A stretch of 64,000 nt of DNA from Crotalaria pallida (Eukaryota > Streptophyta > Magnoliopsida > Fabales > Fabaceae). A model generated the notes under the pieces. It was given only the letters and a program-made list of their open reading frames with translations. It was not told where the DNA came from and made no database searches. A program made the position numbers and the translations under genes. Of this stretch, positions 11,010-23,100 are shown piece by piece (the first letter of the stretch is position 1; each line of letters opens with the position of its first letter). The stretch covers positions 77,591,501 through 77,655,500 of the forward strand of contig CM075652.1 in NCBI GenBank assembly GCA_037953625.1. The letters are read 5' to 3'.

Positions 11010-12787
11010 GAGCCAAAAAATGGCAAAGTTTATTAATGCTTGATGTTCAAATACAATGAAACTGATCCAAAAGAGTGTTAAAAGAATACCACTCTTTAAT
11101 GAAATTATCCTTAAGGCTTTGTACAAAGGAAGAGACAAAGACCAAGCTTTTATGACTTGTTCACACTTTGGAAGGAGATTCGCCGCTTCGTCTGACAGAG
11201 CACGTTGAGAAACTTTAGCATATTAGACAGCCTTTGAATGTTCGGAGTGTTCAACCTTAAGACGAAGTAATTCATCTTTCAACTCTTAGATTTTGACAGC
11301 CTTCTCATCAACTACTTTAAGCCCTTGTTAAGTAACAGGGATAATTCATAATCCTGTTGATCCAACTCTGCCACCTTTTGATCAAGTTCTTTTTGACGAT
11401 TTTGGTTTTCTTCATACCAAGAGATATCCTTCAGAATTTGAGGGCTTTCTACCTGCCAGCTTTGGAGAAATCATCTAACTTGGACAACCTTTGGACGAAG
11501 ATCAACAGATAAACCAAATCGCAATAAATGATCAGTGGTAGAGGATATGATCTCTGCAGTTGAAGGGGCATTGACAAATTGATCAAAAGAACGTTTAAGA
11601 AAGTTTTTGAAATCTGACAATTATTTAGAATAAGCAGAATCATTCGTTTCCAAATTCAGATCTATAAAGGAAGTCTCTTGATATAAAGATTTTCCTTTGG
11701 CTAATAACTCCCTTATATTCTTGATAACTTGAGTAACAGAGCTCTGGCATTCTGGATTCGATGATGAAGTTCGGTTTACTTCCTATAAGATTGGTGACAC
11801 GAGGGTTGAAGAAGGAATGGGTTCATGATGAGCCATTCTGTTTCCAATTGGTGTTGAGAAAGGAGGGATTTCGAAATGAGAAGTTTCACAAACTATGGAC
11901 CCATGGATAGTTATACTCTCGTCAAAACCTTCAATTTGGATTTTGGGAGCACTTGCCAATTGTACAGAAGTCTGAGGAATCTCAGGACACAACTCTTTGC
12001 CAATCTACAAAAGCAAAGATATAAATACACGATGCAGGTCAAAGAGGAATAGATTGTTAAGGAAAAAATTACCTTTATTTGTTCATCAATGGCATAAGGA
12101 ACTAAAGACTTAAGGCTACTTTCCTACTCTCATGAAGGATGTTTGCAAGAGGAACTAAAGACTTATTAACTTGTCTAGCCTTAGAACAAAAAATGAAACA
12201 ATTAAGCCATAAAGTTAAAAATTCGACGTGCTCAATATTGCTAACTGAATCATCATCCTTATACATTGTATACCTAGAAGAAAAAAAATTATTGAATGTA
12301 TAAGGGCCAGAACCAATGTTCACCATTCGATCGGGTTTCCTCTTGATGACAATAAGCTAACCATTAGGTCGAAGACCAGTGAGAGCAGTGACATCGAAGA
12401 GAGTTGGACTCATCATGCCATAATAAAATTTGAAACTATTTGTGCATCGACACTACGAATAAGAGGCAGCCCCTATCATGCCTTCATCAATCTCAATCTT
12501 ACAGTAGGTTAAATAAATGAGGTCAGTGATACTAGTTTCTACCCATGATGCATTCTTTGATGTTAAACCCTATTGTAACAATATTTGAGGTGAGTGAGAC
12601 TGCTCACATTTATTAAAACCCTTTTTTTAATCTGTTTGTCAAAATGACAAGTATGGATGGGGTTCAACGAAATCAAGGTCCTAGTTTCATTAGCATCAAA
12701 ACGAGGAATTTGCTCTGATATTTTTGAAGAAGTAATTTCTTTATAGGAAAGAAGAAGACCCAAAAAGACACATGAAGTATTAATAGG
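11010..12787 (-). pseudogene. Antisense plant-mobile-domain ORF, 3' part
   Basis: Reading the minus strand, the stretch 12326-12102 gives VEFLTLWLNCFIFCSKARQV and VPLANILHESRKVAL, and 12763-12600 gives GLLLSYKEITSS. These resemble the plant mobile domain (aminotransferase-like family) that Tat elements carry as an antisense ORF. Coiled-coil-like text with Lys/Glu runs is readable, with stops, through 11640-11160. Many stops and frame changes are present. The 5' end lies beyond the inserted Athila-type element, at 32293-32397. Family assignment is from pattern memory, moderately sure. Confidence 0.6.
12783..12787. repeat. Target duplication of Athila-type element, left copy
   Basis: ATAGG at 12783-12787 against ACAGG at 32288-32292: one mismatch, with TG...CA ends just inside (12788 and 32287). 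Joining the flanks restores continuity of the antisense ORF, which supports the boundary. Confidence 0.6.
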
Positions 12788-12898
12788 TGATTTGGGCCCA
12801 CTATATGATGATTTTGAATGATAATTGATCCCCTATGATTAGGTTTTTGGTTTGTTTCTCAAGTAATTTAGGGAAAAGATTGAGTTTTTATCTACTAA
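12788..12898 (+). mobile_element. Remnant of Athila-type 5' LTR
   Basis: TGATTTGGGCCC followed by GATGATTTTGAATGATAATT matches the start of the 3' LTR at 29319 through TCTACTAATG (12898-12900 against about 29430). After that the two copies diverge completely because copia LTR sequence follows here. Confidence 0.75.
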
Positions 12899-13899
12899 TG
12901 TTAAGGACCTTGATTAGGTGATTGATTTTCTCGGAATGATTTATTTCCTTTTCTGGGTGATCACGTTTTTCTGATTTAGGCACCCTTCTTCTACTTTTTA
13001 AAAAGACTCTCTCACACACAAAACACTCTTCCTCTCCTACACTTCATTTTTTAAAATTCTATTTTGGAGAAAATCATCATCATCATCTTCATCTCATATT
13101 GAAAAACATCAAGATCAAAGCTTGAGTGTGTCTTAGTCTAATACTTGCTATACAATTTTATTGTTGTATCCGCTCTATCTAGAGACCTTCTTTGTTAGTT
13201 GCACAATTTCTTCGTGCAAACCATTATTTTTGTAAGGGGAGTGTTACCCTTAGTGATTAGGGAGTGTTATCCCTTAGTGTGAACGTGTGTCGCGTTCTTA
13301 GGGCGAGAACCCTTGTGTTGGGTAGTTCTAGACGAACGGTGGGTAACCTAGTAGTTAGGCTATCTGGGAAATCTAGGAAGTGTCTTCCTAGTTGTGTTTT
13401 GAGGCCCCTAGTGAACGGAGGTTCCTAGTAGCGTGCGGGGTGCTCTGGTTGTACTCAGGGACGTGAGGCGTCTTTGGTGATTATTATTGAAAAGCTCAAG
13501 TGGGTCGCTTGAGAACTGGATGTAGGCTGTTTTGCCGAACCAAGATAAAATCTTCGGTGTACTATTTTCTATCCCTTATCTCTTTACGTTTCGCATTTCT
13601 AATTTGTGTTAATCGTATTTTCGCGAATAAACCTATTTTCATGTTTTAAATTACTTAGCGCGAGAATTGCGTTTTCATGGTGTTTAAATATTCAATCTCG
13701 CGAGTAATATGCTTTCAATATTAATATTGATATTCTTATTTATTTGTGCTTAAAAACGTTTTCAATCGTTCTTTAAGTCTTTCGCTTCATTAAAACTCTT
13801 TAATTTTTTTGGAACGTTTGTATCGATCGTTTTTCAATGTTTTTATAAACACCCAATTCACCCTCCACCCCTTTTGGGTGACGGCTACCAATCCTAACA
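12899..13899 (+). mobile_element. Ty1/copia-type LTR without matching flanks
   Basis: 1001 bp beginning TGTTAAGGACC and ending CCTAACA, so the ends are inverted (TGTTA/TAACA). It contains the same ACTGGATGTAGG and GAACCAAGATAAAATC blocks as 6083-6751. Flanking 5-mers are ACTAA on the left and ATAAT on the right, so there is no target duplication. Athila LTR lies to the left and mid-gag Athila sequence to the right, meaning the rest of the LTR, the primer site and the gag start are gone. Confidence 0.7.
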
Positions 13900-14985
13900 A
13901 TAATTCTAACAACCCGAGCATGTACACCACTAGCATAGTTCGGCCTGTAGTTACTACCCCGAATTTTGACATCAAATGGGCATATCTGAACATGCTCCCG
14001 CAAAATCAATTCAGTGGTGGCCAAGATGAGGATCCGAACGATCACATCGCACAATTTTTGACCATCTTAGACTACTTCAAGATTAATGGTGCAATTGATG
14101 AAGCTATAGGGCTAAGGTTATTTCCCTTGTCTTTAAGGAGCAAGGCGGTTCAATGGCTCCATGCTCAACCACAAGGGAGCATCACCACATGGGAGATTTT
14201 GGCCAAGAAGTCCATCGAAAAGTACTTCCCACCAGCAAAACAAACAAGGCTTAGGCAAGAAATCAATGCCTTCTCCCAACAGGATGGTGAATCATTGCAT
14301 GAGGCTTGGGATGAAAGTCTGGAAATTTTATGATGGTTTGAGGGTGTCCAGTAAGATCATGGTTGATGCAGCATCACAAGGCTCTTTGGAGAGCAAGACT
14401 CCTGAAGAGGAAAGAGAGCTGATTGAGATTATGGCTCACAACAGTAGTAATGCTTCCACTGAGAGGACCATTTTGAAGAAGACCGATTTGGATCCAGAGA
14501 ATGTGAAAGCCTTGTTCACACAGAATAAGGATATGCAGCAGCAAATTGCTGCATTAACTAACCAATTGAGCGAAGTCCACTTGGACGTTTCTGTAAGTAC
14601 TCCTTCCTCCTCTTTTGATATTCATGATTTAAAACTAATCTGATATTTCTGTAAAGGGAACCACCACAACGGTGAGTGTGCATTTGAGAATGTAAATAGT
14701 GCAGGTACTGAAGAACTGGTGAATTTCATGGGTGGAGGCCAGAGGAACAACCCCTTCTCAAATACATATAATCCGGGGTACAGAAATCACCCTAACTTTT
14801 CACGGCACAGTCCAGCACTTCAGCCGCCACAAGAAAAACAACCCGCACCTTGGGAGACAGCAATTGAGAAACTAGCCCAAACAACAACTAGTTTCATGGA
14901 GGAGACACGGGCAAACTTTAAGAACCAAGGAGCGAGTATCCGTAATTTGGAGGTTCATTTGGGCAAGATTTCTAAGCAGGTATAA
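13900..14985 (+). pseudogene. gag: Athila-type gag, N-terminus lost, frameshifted
   Basis: Starts inside gag, just after the copia LTR. Recognisable blocks are LRLFPLSLRSKAVQWLHA (about 14110), FFPP-type KYFPPAKQTRLRQEI (about 14224) and GESLHEAWDE. At about 14318-14335 sequence expected after EAW is missing and the frame changes. It then reads LRVSSKIMVDAASQGSLESK, a coiled-coil-like stretch, and ends with NLEVHLGKISKQ near 14980 at a stop. It is related to the Athila gag family. No intact start codon of the element is present; the open frame starting at 13809 begins inside the copia LTR. Confidence 0.8.
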
Positions 14986-15954
14986 GAAAGGCCACTGGGA
15001 TCTTTTCCTAGTGATACTATTCCATCCCAACCCTAAGGAGCACTGTAATACCATCACTCTTCGAAGTGGCAAGTCTCTTGAAGAGCCACGGAAAAAGAGT
15101 GATGTGGTGGTGACTAAGAAAGCAAATGGGCAAGAACAAAAATCTGAGGAGGCAATGCATAAAGTGAAACAAAAGGAGAACAAAGCTGCAAATCAGGAAG
15201 AAGAGAAGAAGCCACAAGCTTCCTCAAAAGTTCCAATCCCTCAGAGGTTGAAGAAGGAGGAGACTCGGAAGCATTTTGCTAGGTTCATGGAAGTGTTAAG
15301 AGACTCCAAATCAATATTCCATTTATGAAGGCTCTTGAGCAAATGCCATCCCATGCAAGATTCATGAAAGACCTGCTGGAAAAGAAAAGAAAATTCCAGA
15401 GTGAGGAGACAATAATGTTGACAGAGGAGTGCACTGTTATCCTCCAGAGGAAGCTTCTGCCCAAGCTGAAAGACTCGGGGAGTTTCACGCTGCCTTGTGA
15501 CATAGGTGGTAAGTTTTTTGGTAAAGTATTATGTGACTTAGGTGCTAGTGTTAATCTCATGCCCTTGTCTATTTTTAATAAACTTGGAATTGGAGAAGCA
15601 AAGCCCACTTCGACTACGCTTCAGCTGGCTGATAGGTCAATCCTCCGCCCTTGGGGTGTAGTGGAGGATATTCTAGTTAAGGATGATAAATTCATACTAC
15701 CCTTGGATTTTAAGATTGTTCATATTGATAAGGACCAAAAGATACCTCTGATTTTTGGTAGGTCATTCTTGGTCACTGCTGGGGTAGTAATTGATGTAAC
15801 AAGGGGTGAGGTGATCCTAAGGGTGAATGGTGAACAAAATACAATTAAAATTTTTGAAAAGCCATTAATCACCTCGGATCTTTTTGCTCCATTGATGTGT
15901 ATCCAACACTCAAGTGGTGAGAGGGTGTTGGAGAGACTAAGAAAAACAAGGTAG
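14986..15954 (+). pseudogene. gag-pro: Athila-type gag C-terminus and protease
   Basis: TLRSGKSLEEP (about 15055) is a hallmark of the Athila gag-protease junction. A Lys/Glu-rich linker follows, then a frameshift at about 15323. The protease domain spans about 15470-15870 with the active-site block LCDLGASVNLMPLS, LGIGEAKPTSTTLQLADRS and PLIFGRSFLVT. The open piece 15325-15954 ends at TAG. RT should follow but does not; the next sequence already resembles Athila 3' untranslated DNA. Confidence 0.85.
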
Positions 15955-17802
15955 TTACCTTGTGGGAATTCCTGAGACCTCCTTGAGGGGGGTCAAACGT
16001 CAGGTTTGTGACGTTAAACAAGCGCTTGTTGAGAGGCAACCCAATAATAATTAATATTTCATTTTAGTTTTTAGGTACATTTATTTTTTTTTTGGAGTGA
16101 ATATTTTGGTGTGTTGATTTTAAAAAAAAAAATAAATAAAAATAAAAAATTAGTACAGGTCTGACGCCACACGCTCAAGCGCAAGACTCATGTGCCCTGG
16201 TGTGGTGGGGTCAAAAGTGGCAGAAAAGGGGGTTGACTGGCAAAAATCAAAAGGAGCCAAACAGTGAATTTGGCACCTGGGCGCGACATGCTGTGCGCCC
16301 AGGCGTGTGTAGGGTGTGTGAGTCAAGTAGCAGGGGTGCAAATTTCAAAATCAGGACGCGCTTAGGCGCGCAGCGTTAGTGCTGAATAACTTATTTGGGG
16401 TTTTGAACCCCAAAATCCTCATTTTTTTCCTCCTTCCACGATTCTTTTCCTCCTTCTTCTCACTAACTTGTTGGACCTGTACTAAAACAAAGAATATTTA
16501 TTCCTTTGTAATTGCATGACTGAATGTGTGGTTTAATTTTTCTCATTGCTGATTATTTTGGTTCATATGCTATTCTTATCCCTGTGATTTGTGGTTGTTC
16601 TTGTTGCACCTTGAGAATAATGATATGCAGGTGATTAAGTTTGGAGGAATCTTCTTCCTTGTGCTGTACAGTGACCAATCTAATTGGTTGAGGGAAGTTA
16701 CCATCCTTTTCTTGCTTTTTTTTTAATTTTTATTTTGTAGTTTAGGTTAGATTGTTGCTTGAGGACAAGCCAACCTCTAAAGCTTGGGGGAGAGTATAAC
16801 AAAATAAAAAATATTGGACTTGAGTTTGTTTCCCCACTTTGTGTTGGTTGTGTCCTGGTAGAAGTAGGTGATTATTCTAGGCTTAGGATTATTTTTCTTT
16901 TGATAGATGTAAATATTTGATTTATGGATGCGACCCACTTTGCTAAAGAGACTGATTTGATTGAGCTGAAAATCTTTTAAAAATTGGTTATTAAGGCAAA
17001 CTCTTTAGGAATATATATGATTAGTGATTTGATCTTAGCTGGTGAGATTTTGATCCTACACACTTGAAGGGCATATGCATAATAAAACTTCTTGTTAAAA
17101 CCCCTATTTCTTTCATGAGTGTTATTCACTGTGATTTTGTGTTCTAGAACTTGACCTGTGATCATTTTGAGATTGATAATTGTTTACATGCATGAATATG
17201 ATTAAGGCACTTAGGATTATGTTTTTGTGGACTTCAACAATTTTGAGAAATAATTTTCCCTTAGTTTCCCACCTTGAGATTTATGTGATATCTTGATTTT
17301 TTGGTACACTGCATGATTTTTATAAATTTTGACGTACCTTTGAAATTTGAATGAGCAATTGAGAGGAATGACTCAAAAGAAAAAAGGGTGGAAGTGGAAG
17401 TTAAATTTGAATGATTTCTATTTCTCTTCGAATGAAAAGTAAAAAACAAATAAATTAAAAAAAAAAGAGAAGAAGAGAATAGAATGAATGAAGAAAAAAA
17501 GTAAAAAGATGAAGGATAAGTTGAGTTGGAGTTGAGTTGTGATTATTTAATGTATTCATTGCTCCATTCATAATTTTAAAAGGGAAATAATTTTTACTGC
17601 ATTGATTTAGCCCTTTGTTTATCCCTTCTCTCTTTTATCCCACCTTACACTTTTAACCATGGTCTCATTACAACCAAATTTAAGACCTTTTGATTTGTGC
17701 ATGTTTTCAATAAATTCAGTGGAAATTTTGGTCTATGGTCAAGTATTTGGTAACACATTGTCATTGTTGAACTTGAGTGACATAATTATAACCTTTGATA
17801 CA
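15955..17802 (+). mobile_element. Athila-type 3' internal region, non-coding
   Basis: Right after the protease comes CGTTAAACAAGCGCTTGTTG and GAGGCAACCCAA, which in Athila elements lies behind the integrase. A GC-rich block with near-palindromic GCGC words (16160-16370), poly-T tracts, and a TTGAGGACAAGC...GCTTGGGGGAGAGT purine-rich block (16760-16796) follow. The rest is AT-rich without usable frames. The LARD insertion interrupts it at 17803. Confidence 0.6.
17798..17802. repeat. LARD target duplication, left copy
   Basis: ATACA at 17798-17802 equals ATACA at 29082-29086, flanking the element with TGTAACATCC at its start and GGATGTTACA at its end. Confidence 0.9.
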
Positions 17803-17996
17803 TGTAACATCCACAATTTTATAAAATCATCAAGTGACGAAATTAGCAGGATTTTGATAAGTGTAGCAACCTCCTTAAGTGTTTGTTGTTGTTTAGAATG
17901 TGTTTAGGAAGTGGAAATTAGCCAAGTATAAGTTAGTATGGGTTAGGAGTGCCTTACGAACCAATAAATTGCCTTTAAGAATGGAAAAGTGCAGCC

Positions 17997-18190
17997 CTTA
18001 ATCGATTAAGGTGGATCTTAATCGATTAACCTTTTGCTAGCTTTCAGGTGTTAATCGATTAATCTCAGTGTTAATCAATTAGCCAAAAACCACCCTTCAG
18101 GCCTTAATCGATTAATTCATGTTTCAATCGATTAATTCCTTTAAAACAATGGGTGTTAATCGATTAACCTAAGTGGTTAATCGATTAACC
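17997..18190 (+). repeat. Cluster of TTAATCGATTAA palindromes
   Basis: TTAATCGATTAA or one-base variants occur about nine times in 194 bp, starting about 195 bp inside the LTR (U3). The same cluster, with one word lost, is in the 3' LTR at 26984-27154. The related word ATAATCGATTAT is iterated in the copia LTR at 30288-31923. Confidence 0.8.
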
Positions 18191-18858
18191 GCTGATTCTC
18201 AGACTTAAAACACGAATTTTAAGTTGTGTTTTTCATTGTTTCTTCTTCTCCTTGCTCGAGCTCTTCTTCTCCATACACACTAGGGTTTTCAATTTCATAA
18301 ATCAACATCAAAGAACACCAAATCAACACCACAAATCATTCACCCATCAATTCTCTATCAATCTTCCTCTCCCAAATCTCTATTTCATCTCTTCTCTCAT
18401 AAATCCCCAAATTGAACCCTGAAACCCCAACTTGTGCAATCCATGGCATAGAGTCTTATAACCAACCAAGAAAGCTTAGAAAGGGTTAAAGGTCAAGGGA
18501 ATAGGAGGCTAGGAATCTGGATGTGGAGCTTGGTGGACTTGCTCCAAGGATTCTCAATATTCCTCTTCTCTCCAAGAGGTAAGGGGAGTACTTTGTTATA
18601 AATTAGGGGAAGGGTTTGAAGAAAGTAATAAATACATAATTAGTTGTATGTATGTATGTCTTATTGGTCATTTAATGATAGTGTATATCTAAATAGTGAT
18701 TATTATATTGTTATGGCCGAATACTCTAAGTTAGAGAACCCAACCAATTTGGTATAATTATAAAGAGGATTGACTATTGTAAACACTATAAAATGAACTA
18801 GAAACACGTGCATTTACGGAGTAAGGTGGACCTTAGGAAAAGATAATCGAATCCAGGG

Positions 18859-19388
18859 TCTATGAACTGAAGAACCCTCCTACGGGGAGAATGTGAAGGT
18901 TCATAGAACTAGTGGACGAGAGTAGATAGTGATTTGATTGTGTTTATGAAACAATCACGGGAGTTACTATAGGGGACTTTGATCACCCTAGCAGAACCTG
19001 GTACGATGGACGCGATACGTGAAGTACTGGTTGAATTGGTGATTGGTCCTGTGCACACTATAGTAACTCTATCGGTCACTTACCTACTTCGTGGCTACGG
19101 AGGGTGGTTCCTCCCCTGCATGATGTACACGATACGTGAAGTACAACGGGGCTTACATTGTATGAAGAACCCTCGTACGAGGATAATGTGAAGTACAATG
19201 TAAGCAAAGGTAGATGGACATTTACTCTTAGTTGGTCTTTCTCAAAGTGTGGAGTGGATGTGAGGCAAAAGTTATAAAGTGTACATTGTACGAAGAACCC
19301 TCCTTCGTGGAGAATGTGAAGTACAATGTAGATAAAGTGTACATTGTACGAAGAACCCTCCTACGGGGAGAATGTGAAGTACAATGTA
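18859..19388 (+). repeat. Iterated two-tier inverted-repeat units
   Basis: Four copies of a core GAAGAACCCTCCTACGGGGA plus GAATGTGAAG, each bracketed by complementary arms. The arms are TCTATGAAC/GTTCATAGA (18859-18907), CTTACATTGTA/TACAATGTAAG (19152-19204) and TACATTGTAC/GTACAATGTA (19282-19330 and 19340-19388). The second copy also has a perfect CCTCGTACGAGG centre. Between copies 1 and 2 the related words GATACGTGAAGTA occur. Matching units lie in the 3' LTR around 27830-28365. Confidence 0.75.
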
Positions 19389-19640
19389 GGCAACGGTTAA
19401 AGGGCAAAGTGAATAGCGTTGTAAAGTGTCCAATATTAAAGGAAGAAGAAAAGAGGAATGACACTATATTAATTGCATTATGTTAATGTTTTCAATTGTT
19501 TGAGACATGCATCTTTCTTATGTTTTATTATTGTCATTTTAAGTGTTTCTCTTGATTTATATTCAAATTACTCACCCTTACTATGGACATCTTAGGTACC
19601 CATTGGAGAAAGACATTCATCGCTTCGACGTTGAGAAAGT

Positions 19641-19663
19641 GTACTCTCGCTGAAAGAGAGTAC
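19641..19663 (+). promoter_or_regulatory. Conserved LTR stem-loop in LARD
   Basis: GTACTCTC pairs with GAGAGTAC around a 7-base loop, 428 bp before the LTR end. It is the counterpart of the stem-loops in the Tekay-type LTRs; the 3' LTR copy is at 28631-28653. Confidence 0.6.
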
Positions 19664-20094
19664 ATTATTGATTGTGACCTTTTTGGTCTCATCCTTATTG
19701 AATTGCAACCATTCTAGGATTCTGTAATGTAAAATGTTTTATTTACAGAAGTTGTATTAAATTCTGAACTATTATATTAAATTCTAGGTTTACTTTATAA
19801 TGTAAAAAGAATGGTTTAAGTAATTGCAAGAAAATGTATTTTAGGTGGTGATGAGTATTGAGAAATCCTCTTTTAAATGTATTCAAAGTGTGTGTCACCA
19901 CCACTAAGTTGTAATCATAGATTTTCCTTATATGTAGAAACTGTTCTGGACTTGACAGGTACAAATAAATTTGGGGAATGTCCATATTTGAAACGAAACT
20001 CCGCCAAAATTTTTATAAAGCCCCAAGTATTTTCTAATAAAATCAACAATTTTAACTAATGTATTTTAAATTTAAAAGGTAGGATGTTACATTA

Positions 20095-20106
20095 TGGTAT
20101 CAGAGC
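20095..20106 (+). promoter_or_regulatory. Primer binding site (initiator Met tRNA type)
   Basis: TGGTATCAGAGC starts three bases after the LTR end and is complementary to the 3' end of plant initiator-Met tRNA, as in most chromoviruses. It is the same site as at 58364-58375 and 62401-62412. Confidence 0.9.
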
Positions 20107-23100
20107 AATGGTTCCAATCCTCAGCTACGGAGTATGGATTTCCTACTCCCAAAGAGTTACTCCACATGAGAGTAACTAATAAATAGTTAGTTAAGTAGTA
20201 TATTTTAGTAGTATATGCATGCATATTTAGTTGAAGTCAGTATAATTAGTAGTGTTGGAATAGTGTTAGTTATAGTCTAGTAATCCCAAGGTTATATCTT
20301 CTATTTAAAGAGGGTCAAACTAAAATTTTTCCAAGTGTAACTTTGTTGTATTTAGAAGTGGACAGAAAGTAGAGACTAAGGGAAGTAAAAACCCCCCAAC
20401 GGGTCAGAGCATGAAATCGCTACCCCAACGGGTGGGACTAGACCTTAGTTTGAAATTGAGTATATCCATTTCAAATATGACAAAGGACTGAAACTTTCTT
20501 AAAGTAAAACTTCAAGTCCTCTTTTGAATGGAAGATGAGCTATTCTTTATTTGATTGGAACTCAGATAGTACGAAAATGATTCCATTCTCCAATGCAATG
20601 TAGGATCGAGAAGGGCCCCTCGAGATTTACATTTATTGGAAGATGATATCATTAAGTCCTTGAATCCAATAATCAAATAATTGCCAGATTTATTTTCTAT
20701 GTCTAGGATAGGAAGAGTATTAGAAGTCACTCAATCTTGTTCACTCCGAGCATCCTTTATTAGAGTGTGCAGCGGAAGTGAATAGGTGTTAACTCTTTGT
20801 GATTGCCTTTAACTTGGATTACTAAGTGTCATCTTTAGTAAGACCTAAGTGCCTTCTACATTTCCACATTATATTTTTGGTGATAAATGTACTATTATTG
20901 GTCATGTGTAAATTTGTTTTTGTAACAAACTCTTCTACGACTTTATTTTTGAAAAGTATTAGTATTATGAGTTATAATGAATGTCAAGTACCCTAATATT
21001 TTGATACTTTTCAAGGTATGGAATTGATTCGAACTCTCATAATTGATGGGATGTCGCAACACCAACTTTCAAGAAAGTATTGCCCACAATGTGAATTCCT
21101 AACTAATTGAATGATGGTGTAGTTTATTCTTAAATCACACCAATTATCGATTGATAGGAATTCAATGAATGCGACATAAGTCAAATCGAAACAATACTGG
21201 TGGAACTTCAAAATTAAAATAAAAGGAAATGTATTCACTAAGGTTTGAAAATGTTAAAAAAATTAAACTTTTAAATGAAGAATACATTCCTTTTATTTGA
21301 GTTTGATGATCATGGAGGATTCTTGCTTTTCTTTGTCAAAGGAATCCTCGAAACTTTTGAATTAGTTCCAATACCAACGTGAAATGATTTTGGGAATTTA
21401 TAGGAATACTTTGAACTTTTGAATGCTTGACATGTCTTTTTCCTATCTAATAATTTTTTTAAAGTTTTAAATGAAAAGAATTTACCAATTACCAAGTGTT
21501 TTCCTTATGTTGGGAAAGATGCAAATTCTTGAAAGTTCCTTTATCACCAAGTACCAAATCTTTTCTGTGTAAGTTGGTGCTTCATTGCTTTCTACTATAA
21601 TGTGGAAGTGAGAAATGTAAAGGAAGGTATCAAGGTAGGTTAAAGGCAATGTATCTATCCTAGAATTAAAACCTAGTTTAGAACCCAAACTAAAGTAATG
21701 GATGTTAGGCCTTTTCCTTTGAGTTGCTTAAGCCTCAAGGGAAATGTGTGGTTATTATTGAACGAGCTATATTTTGGAACTACAAACCATTTTCAAACCG
21801 TTATGAACTATTTCATGGAATATAGTTTGCTGAATGTTAAAGTTCCAATTTTAACCTCCAGTATTAAAGCCTTATCATCCAAGTTTAGGTCGTGATGAGG
21901 AACCTTCAACTAGGGTTAGAGATAAGACGTAGTTGTGTGAACTCTGAGCCTAGGGAACAGACCAGGAAACCTTGAATTCTATGTGGAGAATAGTTAAACA
22001 TTGGTCTAGTTAAAGTCTGGAGGTTGTGGTTCCCTTTAAGTCAAGTTGTTGAACCTAAATAGTTTTGATTAGTAGTTTGAGTGTTAAAGCCCTATATTCT
22101 GTGCGTAGGAGTAGTAGAGTTTAAGCCTTATGAATATATATAGGTATATATGTTCATATAGGAAGTATGTTTCGTTGTCCCGGAATGATTGACTTGTATG
22201 TGTGTGTGTTTCCAATTTTAAATTTACTGTGACTATGTATATATTTCACCAGACTATTTTGGTCGACAATTGTTTGGAATCTTTTCATGTTAGTTCCCGA
22301 ATTCTAATTATTTGCATACGCTTTGTAGACTATTCAAAGTTAAATTTAGATAAAATACATTTTCTACCTATTATTGAGAGTGATTGTTTTTTAAGAAGTA
22401 TTATGCTATATTTTACCCACTAAGGATTTAATCCAATTTTTCAAAGCTAATTGCCTTGTGTTCCTTGCATGGCAAATCTTCATTTCAATTATTTTTCTAT
22501 TATATCCATATTCTTTAATGTAACCTTTCCCTTAAAGAAAATTTTGTAAATGATAAAACTTGTAATTTTGATAAATTACGTTTTGGGTGTCTCAAATCTT
22601 CTTCCTTTTGATTTCATCATTCCATATTTCATAAATTTATTTTATACTAAGTAAGTCTTGCCATTATCGAAAACCTTTCAAACTTCTATTCAATTCAATT
22701 TAAATTCAATGCAAGACTATTTTAGTGTATATTGATTGTTTTCACTTACTTGTGTAGAGTCGATGTTTTACTCTTCTTTTAAAAGTTTCCTCTTTAATAA
22801 ATTTCAAATAATATTTCTTATATTTCGTTTGTGTTTGATTTTCCATGAAATTTTAAACAAATAATATTTAAAGCTTTTGTGTGTGTTAGTTCTTTCTTTT
22901 GATCGTTTTTGAATTATAAGTTTGTCGTATTAACTTTTCTTATTGATAAATGCTTTATGTTCGTCCCTCTTTGTGTATATCATTTATGACTGTTTGTTTA
23001 AAATGTGTTTCCTGCTGTTAATACTAGGAAGTCAATATCTGTATCTTATGGAATGTGAATATGTTATAAGAGAATTTAGGACTACCTTCCTTGCGCTGGT

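Larger units (their letters stand above)
17803..20091 (+). mobile_element. LARD 5' LTR
   Basis: 2289 bp, TGTAACATCC...GGATGTTACA. Notable content: about nine copies of (T)TAATCGATTA(A) at 17997-18190, two-tier inverted-repeat units at 18859-19388, and a stem-loop GTACTCTC/GAGAGTAC at 19641-19663. A 3' copy exists, split, at 23376-29081. Confidence 0.9.

Noticed and set aside
17997..18190. CRISPR-like array from repeated TTAATCGATTAA
   Set aside because: Repeats are 12-base palindromes with irregular spacing in a plant LTR; no spacers of constant length, no cas genes.
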